Assembly: GCF_900458815.1 (NCBI RefSeq)
Contig: NZ_UHDZ01000001.1
Coordinates: 2,232,001-2,296,000 of the forward strand
Direction of reading: 5' to 3'
DNA from: Staphylococcus saccharolyticus
GTDB taxonomy: Bacteria; Bacillota; Bacilli; Staphylococcales; Staphylococcaceae
Length of the DNA stretch: 64,000 bases
This document shows, one piece after another, positions 33,040 to 44,043 of this stretch (positions within the stretch are counted from its first letter, which is position 1; each line of letters begins with the position of its first letter). Both the position numbers and the translations under genes were made by a program. The notes below the pieces were generated by a model. The model did not search any database. It had not been told where the DNA came from and saw only the letters and a program-made list of their open reading frames with translations.

Positions 33040-33447
33040 GTGGCAGAAATTACTGTAGTTAATGACAAAGATGAATTATATAAAGTTATTAACCAAAAGA
33101 AATCAGAAGGATACTTAGAAACTGAATTAGCCGTAATTAGTAGAAGTAAATTACATTTAGATGACTTACACAATTCTCAAATTTCATTAATGGCTACAAG
33201 CGGTTCTTTCAGCGACCGTATGTCTCGATTACTAACTGGTGAAGACGGTGAAGAAGCTGTACTTTCTCGTTATAATTTATCTGACAAAGAATTAGAAGAA
33301 CATAAACAAGATATTTTAAATGATAAAATGTTAGTTGTAGCAAATAGTGATCATTCTTCTCACGATGAAGTTGAAGATAATAACGCTGCTTATGAAGACG
33401 TTGATATTACCCACTATGCTGCTGAATCTAAAGGACCTAAATCATAA
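33040..33447 (+). CDS. General stress protein, YflT/GSP17M-like
   Basis: 135 residues; the N-terminal ~85 form the small YflT-like domain ([35 protein letters not shown]) of sigma-B-controlled stress proteins, and the tail is acidic and His/Asp-rich. GTG start at 33040 after AAAGGGG. The sigma-B promoter and a strong terminator flank it, so it is a single-gene stress transcript. Molecular role unknown. Confidence 0.85.
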   Translation: MAEITVVNDKDELYKVINQKKSEGYLETELAVISRSKLHLDDLHNSQISLMATSGSFSDRMSRLLTGEDGEEAVLSRYNLSDKELEEHKQDILNDKMLVVANSDHSSHDEVEDNNAAYEDVDITHYAAESKGPKS

Positions 33448-33476
33448 TTGATTTGCTAAGAATGATTGAGACAATG

Positions 33477-33521
33477 CACCGTAATGTTTGCGCAATCATG
33501 CACAACATTGTGGTGTTTTTT
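33477..33521 (+). terminator. Terminator of the stress protein gene
   Basis: A 12-bp stem (CACCGTAATGTT / AACATTGTGGTG, two wobble pairs) followed by T6. Confidence 0.88.
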
Positions 33522-33584
33522 ATTATAATTAGAACAGCGATGAAAAATCAAGATTTAAAAACTTGTAACCTTGGGAGGATTAAT

Positions 33585-34259
33585 ATGAAATTTAAATCAA
33601 TTGAATCAGCTAAAGACCCATTGTTCAGAGAAGCCCTTAAACTATATGATGCGAAATTAGACATTGGCTTAAATGAGGATAGTACAATTTTTAAACGCTC
33701 TATTGAAAACAATAAAACAAAGAATGATTATGCCTTTGTAGTAGGTATTGAAAATAATCATGTCATAAGTTTAGCCACTGCACATTATGAAGCTACAACC
33801 AACGTTGCCTTCCTTATCTATTTAATTGCTCAGGACGGTTCAAAGCATGACGAATTGATATCTTTAACTCTAGAAGAGGTTGAAAAACAATTAAACCGTC
33901 TATCTCATGAGGTACATCATCGAGATATTAATTTTATTATGTTGGAAGTCCCAAGGGAACCATCTCCTGCACATATTGATGCTAAACAGGAGAATATTTT
34001 GGAACATCGACGCCAATTTTTATTTGAGAATGGATTTAAAAAGCAAGAGGAAATTGACTACATTCATCCAAACTATAATATCATGGAAACATCTCAAAGA
34101 GTCGATTTGTTTATAAAAGCAAATATTGATTTAACTAAAGATATTTATGGCACAAGTGTTAAATCCAATTATATATTGAAATACGTATTCGCTAACGGTA
34201 TTTCAAGAGATATTATTTACCCTCTTTTAGAAGAAATGAATTTAAAAAAGCCTTTATAA
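33585..34259 (+). CDS. GNAT-like N-acetyltransferase
   Basis: 224 residues from ATG 33585, placed by TTGGGAGG 8 bp upstream; the longer upstream reading frame crosses the preceding terminator and is unlikely. Sequence: MKFKSIESAKDPLFREALKLY, then DYAFVVGIENNHVISLATAHYE and FLFENGFKKQEEIDYIHPNY. This looks like a divergent acetyl-CoA acetyltransferase fold seen in staphylococci. Acceptor unknown. Intact and monocistronic. Confidence 0.7.
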   Translation: MKFKSIESAKDPLFREALKLYDAKLDIGLNEDSTIFKRSIENNKTKNDYAFVVGIENNHVISLATAHYEATTNVAFLIYLIAQDGSKHDELISLTLEEVEKQLNRLSHEVHHRDINFIMLEVPREPSPAHIDAKQENILEHRRQFLFENGFKKQEEIDYIHPNYNIMETSQRVDLFIKANIDLTKDIYGTSVKSNYILKYVFANGISRDIIYPLLEEMNLKKPL

Positions 34260-34376
34260 GTATACTTGAAATCGTATTAAAGAAAAGGTAAACTATCATA
34301 TTAGGTAAGACTGACGTTTAACTGGCCGAAGACAAACGTCACTATACATAAACTATATTATGAAGGGACTTTTTCA

Positions 34377-35273
34377 ATGTTAACAAAAGAATTTGCACAA
34401 CGTGTTGAACTAAGCGAAAAACAAGTCCGCAAAATTGTTCAACATTTAGAGGAACGAGGGTACCGTCTTAGTAAGACTGAATATCGAGGACGTGAAGCTA
34501 CAGACTTTAAAGAGGAAGATATCGAATTATTTAGAGATATCGCTAATAAAGTAAAGCAAACAAATAGCTACGATTTAGCATTCGATGAATTAGAAAAAGA
34601 AAAAGATTTTTTACAAGTCATTGTTAAAGATGATGATAGTCAACTACCTACTAATCAAAAAGTTGCTCAACTCGTAAAAGACTTACGTACTGAAATTCAA
34701 AAAATGAGTGAAGAACGTCAAATGCTTGGCCAAATGATTAATCAAGTTCATCAGCAACAACAAGAACTTAAGGAATTACAGACAGATATTACAACAAAGA
34801 TTGACGCAAACACTGAATCCTTAAAATTAATTCAAACATCTCAAGAAGCCATCCAAACATCTCAAAAAGAGCAAGCTAAAGATATTGCTAAGGCAAATGA
34901 TTTGAAAGACAGCCAATTACAAAGTCATTTCACTTCAATGTCAAATAGTGGTTCATTAAGTAATAGTCATGCTTCTGCAAGTATGGGACAGTCTGAACCA
35001 GTTAGTAATTCTCTAAGCACTTCTGATAGCGGATCTAAATCGATTTCTAATTCCACTACAACATCAGAAAGTGATATAGGTAGCGATTCTATTTCTGGAA
35101 GCACTTCTACAAGTATAAGTACGTCAGAGTCGACTCATGTAACGAGCTCAGAAAAATCTGAATCAGAGGCTGAATCTCATTCAACTTCAATGGAGTCTTC
35201 AAACTCACCTGTTAATCATCAGCAACCTAAAGAAGAGAAAAAAGGATTCTTCGCTCGTTTATTTAACCTATAA
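34377..35273 (+). CDS. DUF536-type DNA-binding-like protein with serine-rich linker
   Basis: 298 residues. An N-terminal helix-turn-helix-like segment (LTKEFAQRVELSEKQVRKIVQHLEERGY), a coiled coil rich in Gln/Glu/Lys (about 75-175), a Ser/Thr-rich low-complexity stretch (about 185-280) and a basic-aromatic tail KKGFFARLFNL. The S. aureus homologue in the same place has a similar head, coil and tail, but an Ala/Glu/Lys-rich linker as I recall. The Ser-rich stretch is therefore a fast-evolving linker, not an adhesin stalk; there is no signal peptide. The tail resembles amphipathic tails of plasmid-partition-type proteins. Function unknown. Confidence 0.72.
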   Translation: MLTKEFAQRVELSEKQVRKIVQHLEERGYRLSKTEYRGREATDFKEEDIELFRDIANKVKQTNSYDLAFDELEKEKDFLQVIVKDDDSQLPTNQKVAQLVKDLRTEIQKMSEERQMLGQMINQVHQQQQELKELQTDITTKIDANTESLKLIQTSQEAIQTSQKEQAKDIAKANDLKDSQLQSHFTSMSNSGSLSNSHASASMGQSEPVSNSLSTSDSGSKSISNSTTTSESDIGSDSISGSTSTSISTSESTHVTSSEKSESEAESHSTSMESSNSPVNHQQPKEEKKGFFARLFNL

Positions 35274-35329
35274 ATGCAACTTAAATTATTAAGTTAAATC
35301 ATTAAAAGTATTAAAGCTTCACTTGTATT

Positions 35330-35372
35330 ATGCATACTACTTAACGATCGTTCTGTAGTATGCATTTTATTT
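35330..35372 (+). terminator. Terminator after the DUF536 gene
   Basis: An 11-bp perfect stem (ATGCATACTAC / GTAGTATGCAT) followed by TTTATTTTT. Confidence 0.85.
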
Positions 35373-35565
35373 TTAATAGGTAACATTAATGGCTCTGTTT
35401 TCAATTACACCCCTTTTATTCAAGCAATCATTAATCTCCTTTTTTAGCTTTTACCTCATCTAAAATATTAAATTGCTCACTTCAAAATTTAATTTAGTAT
35501 TTTAAGAATGAAGTTCCTTTAAATATTTATGAATATTATCAAGATTATAACTAATATCAGATTAC

Positions 35566-36657
35566 TTGAATTATATATTCATGTTCATTATCCTTATTAT
35601 ATATGTCAGAATACTAGTTAGCTTCATTATCATGTTAAACACAATGGCTAGAAAGCATGTTTCATTTCCTAAACGCGTATTTACAGCTTTAGGCATAGGC
35701 ATTGCATTGGGTATTATTTTACATCTCATTTATGGAACTCAATCTAATGTACTCAAACAGTCTACAGATTGGTTTAGCATTGTCGGTGACGGTTACGCAG
35801 CTTTACTACAAATGATTGTAATGCCACTTATTTTCATTTCTATTGTCGCCACTTTTAGTAAAATTCAAATTGGGGAAAAATTTGCTAAAATCGTCTCCTT
35901 TATTTTTCATGTTTTTAATAGGTACCGTAGCGATTGCAGCTATAGTTGGTATCATTTATGCATTAATATTTGGTTTAGATGCTTCATCTATCGATCTCGG
36001 TAATGCCGAACATTCACGTGGAAGCGAAATTAGTAAACAAGCTAAAGATTTAACAGCCAATACACTACCTCAACAAATTCTAGTTACCAAGCAATCCATT
36101 TTTAGACTTTACAGGTCAACGTACAACTTCTACGATTGCTGTGGTAATATTTGCAACATTTGTAGGTTTTGCTTACTTTAGAGTTGCACGTAAACACCCA
36201 GAACACGGTAATTTATTAAAACGTGGTATCGAAGCTGTATACTCAATCGTAATGGCAATCGTAACTTTTGTTTTACGTTTAACCCCATATGGTATCTTAG
36301 CTATCATGGCTTCAACATTGGCGACAAGTGATTTTTCAACGATTTGGACACTTGGCAAATTTTTGATTGCTTCATATGCAGCACTTATCACAATGTATAT
36401 AATACATTTAATTATTCTAAGTGTTTTAGGGATTAATCCATTTAAATACGTGAAAAAGACTCTAGAAATACTTATCTTTGCATTTACTTCACGTTCAAGT
36501 GCAGGTTCATTACCATTAAATGTTCAGACTCAAACACAACGTTTAGGTGTACCTGAAGGAATAGCAAACTTTTCTGCAACGTTCGGTTTATCAATTGGAC
36601 AAAATGGCTGTGCCGGTATTTATCCCGCTATGTTAGCTACCATGGTCGCTCCAGTTC
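35566..36657 (+). pseudogene. tcyP: Frameshifted and truncated L-cystine/dicarboxylate symporter
   Basis: Member of the glutamate/dicarboxylate:Na+ symporter family, here L-cystine importer TcyP by position and sequence. Frame 1 holds MARKHVSFPKRVFTALGIGIALG and LLQMIVMPLIFISIVATFSKI. Frameshifts follow near 35880 and 36100. The third piece reads through TSRSSAGSLPLN and FGLSIGQNGCAGIYPAMLATMVAP. After about 36657 the protein stops matching; the last ~100 codons are gone and bacteriocin-cluster DNA begins. So it is both decayed and cut. Confidence 0.85.
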
Positions 36658-36723
36658 AGTTGCACATGTATATTAAAGTTGCATATTGCAATTGTACAAA
36701 TAAATTTGAGGAGGTTATCATTC

Positions 36724-37115
36724 ATGAAAACACAATTAATTCTTACTTCGGTACTTGTAACTGGGATAAGTGGGTTAGTAATAATTGGAGATGCAGATGC
36801 AAATACGCTTAATTCAAATAGTGGCTCTGAAACGTAGATAACTATCATGGTTTAAAATCATCAAAAACCTATGATTTTACTACTTCTTTACGAGCAATTC
36901 AAAAAGGAAGAAAATCAGGCGGTTACTGGATTAGAGGCACTACTAATAAGAGTGTAATATCAAAGTATAAACACTATACTCATCAGGGGCATGCTTCAGT
37001 TATAAATGGGAATGGTACACATAAAAGTGGTGAATGGAAAGCCAAAGGACATTGGTCAGATGCAGTTTTAAAAAGAACAAAGCATGGTAATGAAGCTTTT
37101 TATGATCACACATAA
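36724..37115 (+). pseudogene. Frameshifted lactococcin 972-family bacteriocin
   Basis: From ATG 36724 (GAGGAGG upstream) a signal peptide (MKTQLILTSVLVTGISGL...ADA) is followed by a short linker and a stop at about 36836. In the shifted frame the mature family signature continues: GGYWIRGTTNKS, SKYKHYTHQGHASVING, WKAKGHWSDAVL and NEAFYDHT. Lactococcin 972 blocks lipid II use at the septum. The frameshift kills this copy. Its two partner genes follow, in the standard order for the family. Confidence 0.82.
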
Positions 37116-37184
37116 CTCTATTCATAGATTAATAGTGGCACCTACCATTATAGGTGGATGTTTTATTTAATGAGAGGATTTTTT

Positions 37185-38998
37185 ATGAAAAAAATCATTT
37201 TAAATTTATTGCTAGTATTCACAATATTTTTTAGTTTAGTAATTACAAACACAGTCAAAGAACTATCAGTTTACAACACAATAATAAATGGTCACGAGAA
37301 AATAATTTACAATGAGACGAGTGAGAAAAAGAAACATACAAATTTCCCCAACTGGGACATACTATATGACTGGTAAGACAGAAGATAAAGAAAGATTAGT
37401 TTCACTTATTAACCAACACGCAGGAGAAGTAGAAACGTCTAAAACTCTAAATATTTTATCTTATTTGTCACTTCTTTTTTTATTAGATCTTTTAACATTT
37501 ATTGTTTATTGTCACTACGTTCAACGAAATAAAAGAGATTTAAAAATTTTATCTGACTTAGGTTACTCTAAAAGAAATTTATTCATGTTCATTATGAGGG
37601 AATTAAAAAATGTTATTAGTTCATACATTATATTTTCTATAATTTTCACTATACTTATATATTTAATTATTTATAAGGATAGTCACTTACTATATTTACT
37701 AATTATAATTACCTTAACGATGTTACTGAATATTATTCTGCTTATTACTATTACAATAATATCTCTAAATTGTTTTCAAAAAGGATTCTCTATCAATAAA
37801 AACAAAGTCAACATAAAATTAGTTTTGTATCTCTATATTTTACTAGCTATAATCATGTCATTATTTTTATATTCATCAATAAATAAAGTTATCAATAATA
37901 CCCAAAAACTTCAGTCAAAGATATTTTCAATGAATAGTTGGGAAAATACAAAAAACGTATACCAACCTGAAGTACAAGATAATGGCGTAGTTCATAATAA
38001 ATCATTGGAATTGGTACAAGATAAAAACTTGAAAAACTTTTTAAAAGCAAAGACAATTTTGGCTTCTTGATAGATACTGAAAATTTCGATGGAGAGGATG
38101 AAGGTGACCCATTATATGTTTTAAATGAAGATAAAATAATGAGATTGAACCTAATGGGAAATCAATTACAATCGATCAAAATTATTTAAAACGTCATCAT
38201 ATCGATACAGAAAATAGTCAAAATGTTTTAAAAAGCATTCATCATAACAACCATACGCGAAACATTCTTGTACCAAGTAAATTTAAACACTATGAAAAAG
38301 CAATCAAAAATAATTTCTTAGATGACTTTCAATTTAAACGCACTTTGAAAGATGATTATAGAAAAGTTAAAACACCTTTAAGTATAAATATTATCTATGT
38401 AAAAAATGATTCTAAATACCCTACTTATAATAAAGACATAGGAGGAAAAAATAATACTATTAATGCTCCTATTGCTATCGTCGAAACTGGTAATACTAGT
38501 ATTAGAAATTATCAACATTATATGACTGAATGTTATTTCTTCGAAAGTAAGAAGCATAACCCTTATGAAAGTATTAAACCATTATTAAAAAAATATAATC
38601 TACTGGGTGACATTACTTCTATACAATCTATATATGACACTAAAGTCGATGACATCAGTAATTTAAAAACCGAAATAGTAAAATTTTTAACTCTAACGCT
38701 CAATACTTTTATGGTATTTATTACTTCAATGCTTACTGCTATACATCTTTATTTTACAAATTGAAAATATCTTATTTTTATTAAATATATTCTAGGATAT
38801 AGCACTTGGAGAGCTCATAAATTTATATTTATAACACTACTCAATATTCTATTACTTATTATGTTAATAAAAAATCATTTCATTTTTGGAATTTTAATTT
38901 GTTGTTGTATATGTACCTTTGAAGCCATTTTACTTAGTATAGAATTTATGACTTTAAACAGAAAAAATAAGAACGAAATTTTGAAAGGGAAAGAGTAA
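37185..38998 (+). pseudogene. Broken bacteriocin-associated membrane protein (DUF1430)
   Basis: About 600 codons spread over several frames, with shifts near 37340, 38065 and 38150 and a stop at 38762-38764. It opens MKKIILNLLLVFTIFFSLVIT, has four or more membrane segments, a large extracytoplasmic part (YNQHYMTECYFFES-like region) and a C-terminal membrane bundle. Order and topology match the integral membrane partner found after lactococcin 972-type genes, thought to give immunity or export with the ABC ATPase that follows 3 bp later. Confidence 0.78.
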
Positions 38999-39001
38999 AC
39001 C

Positions 39002-39630
39002 ATGATTGAATTAAAGAACATATCCAAAAAATTCAATAATAATTATATTTTAAAAAACATCAACCTTACTATTAACAAGAATGACTTTGTCATAATAAAA
39101 GGTAAAAGCGGACAAGGTAAATCAACACTCTTAAATATTATTAGTTTACTCTAGCCCCCAACAAGTGGTGAAATTACTTTTAAAAATCAATTTCCAAAGT
39201 CGCCATCTCTAATTAGAAAGTTTAAAAAAGAAGATATAGCGTACATTTATCAAAATTATGGTTTATTGGAAAATCATACAGTGCTATATAATCTTACCTT
39301 GCCTTTAAATGTATCTAAAAAAGATCAATCTAAAATCATAAAAGTAATTCAGTTTGTTGGATTAAAAAAAGAAATACTTAGTAGAACAGTCTTTACATGT
39401 AGCGGAGGAGAACAACAGCGTATCGCTATTGCTAGAGCAATTCTTAAACAACCAACTATAATATTTGCAGATGAACCTACAAGTAATTTAGATGAAAAAA
39501 TGCTTTAGATATCATAAAAATTTTTAAATCTCTTAACCAAGAAGGCACAACAATTGTAATGGCAACTCATAATTCTAAGTTTTACAATATTGGTAGTACA
39601 CTTTTCGATTTAGATAGTTTTTTCACTTAA
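39002..39630 (+). pseudogene. Broken bacteriocin ABC transporter ATPase
   Basis: MacB/LolD-like ATPase. Walker [10 protein letters not shown] at residues about 37-45, an in-frame TAG at codon 51 (39152-39154), signature CSGGEQQR, Walker [13 protein letters not shown], then a frameshift near 39500 before the H-loop ATHNSKF. The C-terminus ends at 39630. Third gene of the dead lactococcin 972-type cluster. Confidence 0.85.
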
Positions 39631-39705
39631 TTTTAGACAATCTTATCCATAGTTTTATAAATATTATTATTAATTGTTGATATACTTTTTGCATTTAAAA
39701 TCTAA

Positions 39706-39749
39706 AAAAATAAATGGACACCTATACTTATGAAATAGTACTTGTGTCC
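39706..39749 (-). terminator. Terminator of nfrA
   Basis: GGACAC pairs with GTGTCC around an AGTACT-rich inner helix; a T-rich tract follows on the minus strand. Confidence 0.75.
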
Positions 39750-39764
39750 TTTAGTATTGAATAT

Positions 39765-40520
39765 CTATCGCTTAATTAATCCTGCTTTTCTTAATTCATC
39801 TAACATATCTAGGCGAGTTTTCCGTCCTAAAAATGTTTCAATTTGTCGAGACCATGTTTCAGAACGTTCTCCATTCGTACGTTCTGTATAATAATCGCTC
39901 ACGACTGTATCATATTTTTCTAATTCTCGTCGTTGTTGATCATTACTAGCATCGTAATAGTTTTTATGGAATACATGCTCAAGTGGTAAGCGTGGTTTAG
40001 GAGAACCATTTTCTTCATCAGCAGGTACACCTACGGCCATACCAAATAGTGGAAATGTATACTCAGGTAAGTCTAAAATTTCACGCACACGCGCTACGTC
40101 ATTACGTAATGAGCCCAAGTATACAATGCCGTAACCCATATCTTCCGCGACAACAGCCATGTTTTGAGCTACTAATGCAACATCAATTGTACCTACTAAT
40201 AATCCTTCTGCAGAACCATAAGAGATTTCCATATTTGACTCAGCTTTCTCATCAACGAGTTTATGGCGATAATAATCTAAAACAAATACAAACAAATATC
40301 CATTCTCTAACACATACGGTTGTCCAGATACTTCTTTTAAATTTTCTTTAATTTTTGGATCTTCCACACCTATAATTGAATATGTTTGAAGATAGCTCGA
40401 TGTTGAAGCACTTTGACCTGCTTCAACTAATTTTTTTACTGTTTCCTCACTTAGAGTATGCTTTTTAAATTTTCTTACTGAATGATGCTTTTTCATTAAA
40501 TCATAAACGTAATCTGACAC
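39765..40520 (-). CDS. nfrA: NADPH-dependent FMN nitroreductase/flavin oxidoreductase NfrA
   Basis: Two-electron FMN nitroreductase that in S. aureus reduces nitro compounds and disulfides under stress. I place the start at GTG 40520 because GGGAGTG lies 6 bp upstream; this gives 251 residues, the family length, beginning MSDYVYDLMKKHHSVRKFK. FMN-binding features: HHSVRKF, GQSASTSSYLQ and the GIVYLGSLRND segment. Its position next to tcyP and ahpCF is conserved in staphylococci. Intact. Confidence 0.9.
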   Translation of the reverse strand: MSDYVYDLMKKHHSVRKFKKHTLSEETVKKLVEAGQSASTSSYLQTYSIIGVEDPKIKENLKEVSGQPYVLENGYLFVFVLDYYRHKLVDEKAESNMEISYGSAEGLLVGTIDVALVAQNMAVVAEDMGYGIVYLGSLRNDVARVREILDLPEYTFPLFGMAVGVPADEENGSPKPRLPLEHVFHKNYYDASNDQQRRELEKYDTVVSDYYTERTNGERSETWSRQIETFLGRKTRLDMLDELRKAGLIKR

Positions 40521-40676
40521 AATATTCACTCCCATTATATAAGTACTACACGCTTTTGTTTATATCTTTTAATATTTTATACCCTAAATGAAATATATTT
40601 AAATTTATTTGCACACTTTTTACCATAAAGTTATCATAATAGTAATAATTTTCATACATTTTAAAAGGGAGATTTG

Positions 40677-41430
40677 ATGACTCAAGCTAACAACAAAGTA
40701 GCTCACGAATTATTTAATGCTTTTAGAAATAAAAAACCTATTGAATTTATAAGCAAGACTTATGATTTAAATGAAGATGAGGCCTATTTAACTCAAGATG
40801 AATGAATTAATCAATTAAAGTTTAAAGACCATTCAACAATAGCTGGTTATAAGGTAAGTATGACAAGTAAGACTACCCAATCCATTGCACAAACTGATGA
40901 ACCTGCATACGGCACAATTTTATCCAATAAAATTATAAAGGGAAACAAAAATGTATCACTTTCTCAATTATTCACTCCATTACTAGAACCTGAAATCATA
41001 TTTATTGTAAAAGAAGACTTACCTTATGACGCAGATTTGCAAACAATTATACTTAACACACAAATTGCTGCAGGTATAGGATGCAAGATATAAAAATTGG
41101 TTCTCTAATTTCACATTAGCAGACTTAATTGTTGATAATACAGGTACTGGAATAATTATTATTGTCAACGAAGGAGATCCGCTTGATATAAATACATTTG
41201 CAAATGTTCATTTAAATTTATATAAAGATGGAAATTTAATTGCTACAGGGCCGTCTTCTGAAGTATTAGGTAATCCTTCAAATTCACTGCAATGTTTGAT
41301 TAAAAAGTTACATTCTCATAGCAAACGATTAAAGAAAGGAGATATTATATCTTCTGGAACATTTATTTCACCCTTAACATTAGATTATGGAACATATCGT
41401 GCTGAGTATAGCGGGTCGAGTTCACTGTAA
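40677..41430 (+). pseudogene. Broken fumarylacetoacetate-hydrolase-family hydratase
   Basis: Resembles 2-keto-4-pentenoate hydratase/4-oxalocrotonate decarboxylase (MhpD-like). It starts MTQANNKVAHELFNAFRNKKPIEF. A TGA at 40803-40805 stands where Trp is likely (QDE*INQLK). The metal-binding part LLEPEIIFIVKEDLP follows. A frameshift near 41085 precedes KNWFSNFTLADLIVDNTGTG and the C-terminal half, which ends at 41430 with AEYSGSSSL. Two lesions. Confidence 0.8.
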
Positions 41431-41796
41431 CTAAATAAATATATGGTTAATTTTATATATTGAGGTCATTATAATTTTAATATTATAAATGTATAAAACT
41501 CTCAGAGAAGAAATACAAGGATTATAAATGTTATGATGTTATTGTAGATGTAATAAAATTACACCTCATTATCAATAAGTTATTTTTAGTTGAGAATATT
41601 ATGTTAAAAACCAATTATTTTAATATTAAATTTCAAACAGAATATGTAACTATCTCAACAGTTGTTTTGCGTATTAAAGCAATTTCTAAACGTTTTAAAA
41701 CTCGCACAATTATGCATTTTATCATTTATTTTAGAAATTATTGAGTTTCACAAGTTGACTATTTAAAATCTAGATGTAATAATACTAATCAAGAGA
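41431..41796. other. Intergenic upstream of ahpC
   Basis: AT-rich. A 47-codon open frame from ATG 41601 has no ribosome site and no recognisable features, so I do not call it. The ahpC promoter region and PerR box begin at the right edge. Confidence 0.45.
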
Positions 41797-41811
41797 TTAG
41801 AATTATTATAA
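41797..41811 (+). promoter_or_regulatory. PerR box of ahpCF
   Basis: TTAGAATTATTATAA differs at one position from the Per-box consensus TTATAATTATTATAA. PerR represses ahpCF in staphylococci and releases it under peroxide. Confidence 0.85.
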
Positions 41812-41870
41812 ACAAGCAATTATTTTAAGTAATTCTAATTAATACTTAACTTTTCAGGAGGAATTTACCT

Positions 41871-42440
41871 ATGTCTTTAATCAATAAAGAAATTTTACCT
41901 TTCACAGCACAAGCTTATGATCCAAAAAACGACAAATTTAAAGAAGTTTCACAAGAAGATTTCAAGGGTTCTTGGAGCGTAGTATGTTTCTATCCTGCTG
42001 ACTTCTCATTCGTATGCCCTACAGAATTAGAAGATTTACAAAATCAATACGCTAAATTACAAGAATTAGGCGTTAATGTATTCTCAGTATCAACTGATAC
42101 TCACTTTGTACACAAAGCTTGGCACGATCATTCTGATGCAATCAGTAAACTTGAATATAAAATGATTGGTGATCCATCGCAAACAATTACTCGTAATTTT
42201 GATGTATTAGATGAAGAAGCTGGTTTAGCACAACGTGGTACATTTATTATTGACCCTGACGGCGTTGTTCAAGCAGCTGAAATCAATGCTGACGGTATCG
42301 GCCGTGACGCAAGCACGTTAGTAAATAAAATTAAAGCCGCTCAATATGTTCGTCAACATCCAGGTGAAGTATGCCCAGCTAAATGGGAAGAAGGTTCAGA
42401 ATCATTGCAACCCGGTTTAGACTTAGTGGGTAAAATCTAA
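41871..42440 (+). CDS. ahpC: Alkyl hydroperoxide reductase C
   Basis: 2-Cys peroxiredoxin that reduces peroxides. 189 residues; peroxidatic Cys in [13 protein letters not shown] (about 48) and resolving Cys in GEVCPAKW (about 168). CAGGAGG upstream. Co-transcribed with ahpF, 14 bp apart, under the PerR box. Intact; important for a species that may lack other oxygen defences. Confidence 0.97.
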   Translation: MSLINKEILPFTAQAYDPKNDKFKEVSQEDFKGSWSVVCFYPADFSFVCPTELEDLQNQYAKLQELGVNVFSVSTDTHFVHKAWHDHSDAISKLEYKMIGDPSQTITRNFDVLDEEAGLAQRGTFIIDPDGVVQAAEINADGIGRDASTLVNKIKAAQYVRQHPGEVCPAKWEEGSESLQPGLDLVGKI

Positions 42441-42454
42441 GGAGGCATTAAAAC

Positions 42455-43978
42455 ATGCTTAATGCTGATTTAAAGCAACAATTGCAACAATTACTTGAGC
42501 TCATGGAAGGCGACGTTGAATTCGTCGCTAGCCTTGGCTCTGATGATAAATCTAATGAATTAAAAGAGTTACTCAATGAGATTGCTGATATGTCAGCACG
42601 TATCACAGTAACTGAAAAGTCTTTAAAACGTACACCTAGTTTTTCTGTTAACCGTCCTGGTGAAGAAACAGATATTACGTTTGCTGGTATCCCTTTAGGA
42701 CATGAATTCAACTCACTTGTGTTAGCTATTCTGCAAGTAAGCGGACGTACGCCTAAAGAAAAACAATCAATTATCGATCAAATTAAAGGCCTCGAAGGTC
42801 CATTTCATTTCGAGACTTTTGTTAGTTTAACTTGTCAAAAATGTCCCGATGTAGTACAAGCGCTAAACTTCATGAGTGTTTTCAATCCTAATATTGCACA
42901 TACAATGATTGATGGTGCTATTTTCCGTGAAGAATCAGAAAATATCATGGCAGTTCCAGCTGTATTCTTAGATGGACAAGAATTCGGCAATGGCCGTATG
43001 ACAATCCAAGATATTCTAACAAAATTAGGAAGCACACAAGATGCTTCTGAGTTTTATGATAAAGATCCTTATGATGTATTAATTATCGGTGGTGGCCCGG
43101 CAAGTGGTAGTGCTGCAATCTATACTGCTCGTAAAGGGTTACGTACAGGTATCGTTGCCGACCGTATCGGTGGTCAAGTAAATGATACTGCTGGCATCGA
43201 GAACTTCATTACAATTAAAGAAACAACTGGCTCAGAGTTCTCTTCAAATCTTGCAGAACACATTGCACAATATGATATCGACACAATGACTGGCATTCGC
43301 GCTACAAACATTGAAAAAACAGATTCAGCTATTAAAGTTACTTTAGAGAATGATGCTGTTCTAAAAAGTAAAACTGTCATCATTTCTACAGGTGCAAGTT
43401 GGCGTAAACTAAATATACCAGGTGAAGATCGTTTAATTAATAAAGGTGTGGCGTTCTGCCCTCACTGTGATGGCCCTCTATTCGAAAACAAAGATGTAGC
43501 TGTTATTGGCGGTGGTAACTCTGGTGTCGAAGCTGCTATTGATTTAGCCGAAATTGTTAAACACGTAACATTATTTGAGTACGCTTCTGAACTGAAAGCG
43601 GATAATGTATTACAAAACCGTTTACGTTCATTATCTAACGTTGATATTAAAACAAGTGCTAAAACAACTGAAGTCATCGGTGACGATTATGTAACTGGTA
43701 TTAGTTACGAAGATTTAAATACTGGTGAGTCGCAAGTTGTTAATTTAGATGGTATCTTTGTTCAAATTGGATTAATACCTAATACGTCTTGGTTACAAGA
43801 TTTGATTGAGTTGAACGAACGTGGTGAAGTCGTGATTAATCGTGATAACGCTACAAACGTTCCAGGTATTTTTGCAGCTGGTGATGTAACTGATCAGAAA
43901 AATAAACAAATTATTATTTCTATGGGCGCTGGTGCTAACGCAGCCCTCAATGCATTCGACTATATTATTAGAAACTAA
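42455..43978 (+). CDS. ahpF: Alkyl hydroperoxide reductase F
   Basis: NADH-dependent disulfide reductase that regenerates AhpC. 507 residues: N-terminal double thioredoxin-fold domain with redox CxxC in LTCQKCPD (about 130), FAD-binding GGGPASGSAA (about 213), second redox pair FCPHCDGPL (about 335) and NAD-binding GGGNSGVEAA. The end is AGDVTDQKNKQIIISMGAGANAALNAFDYI. Intact. Confidence 0.97.
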   Translation: MLNADLKQQLQQLLELMEGDVEFVASLGSDDKSNELKELLNEIADMSARITVTEKSLKRTPSFSVNRPGEETDITFAGIPLGHEFNSLVLAILQVSGRTPKEKQSIIDQIKGLEGPFHFETFVSLTCQKCPDVVQALNFMSVFNPNIAHTMIDGAIFREESENIMAVPAVFLDGQEFGNGRMTIQDILTKLGSTQDASEFYDKDPYDVLIIGGGPASGSAAIYTARKGLRTGIVADRIGGQVNDTAGIENFITIKETTGSEFSSNLAEHIAQYDIDTMTGIRATNIEKTDSAIKVTLENDAVLKSKTVIISTGASWRKLNIPGEDRLINKGVAFCPHCDGPLFENKDVAVIGGGNSGVEAAIDLAEIVKHVTLFEYASELKADNVLQNRLRSLSNVDIKTSAKTTEVIGDDYVTGISYEDLNTGESQVVNLDGIFVQIGLIPNTSWLQDLIELNERGEVVINRDNATNVPGIFAAGDVTDQKNKQIIISMGAGANAALNAFDYIIRN

Positions 43979-44012
43979 TTCTAAATATTTATCTATTACC
44001 ATTTACATCAAT

Positions 44013-44043
44013 AGAGCCTTAGAAGTTTAAGGCTCTTTTTTTT
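44013..44043 (+). terminator. Terminator of ahpCF
   Basis: A 9-bp perfect stem (AGAGCCTTA / TAAGGCTCT), then T7. Confidence 0.92.

Noticed and set aside
41601..41744. 47-codon ORF upstream of ahpC
   Set aside because: No ribosome binding site, no family resemblance, in the promoter-proximal AT-rich region.
42448..44002. Minus-strand ORFs opposite ahpF
   Set aside because: They are shadows of a well-supported intact gene, with no ribosome sites.
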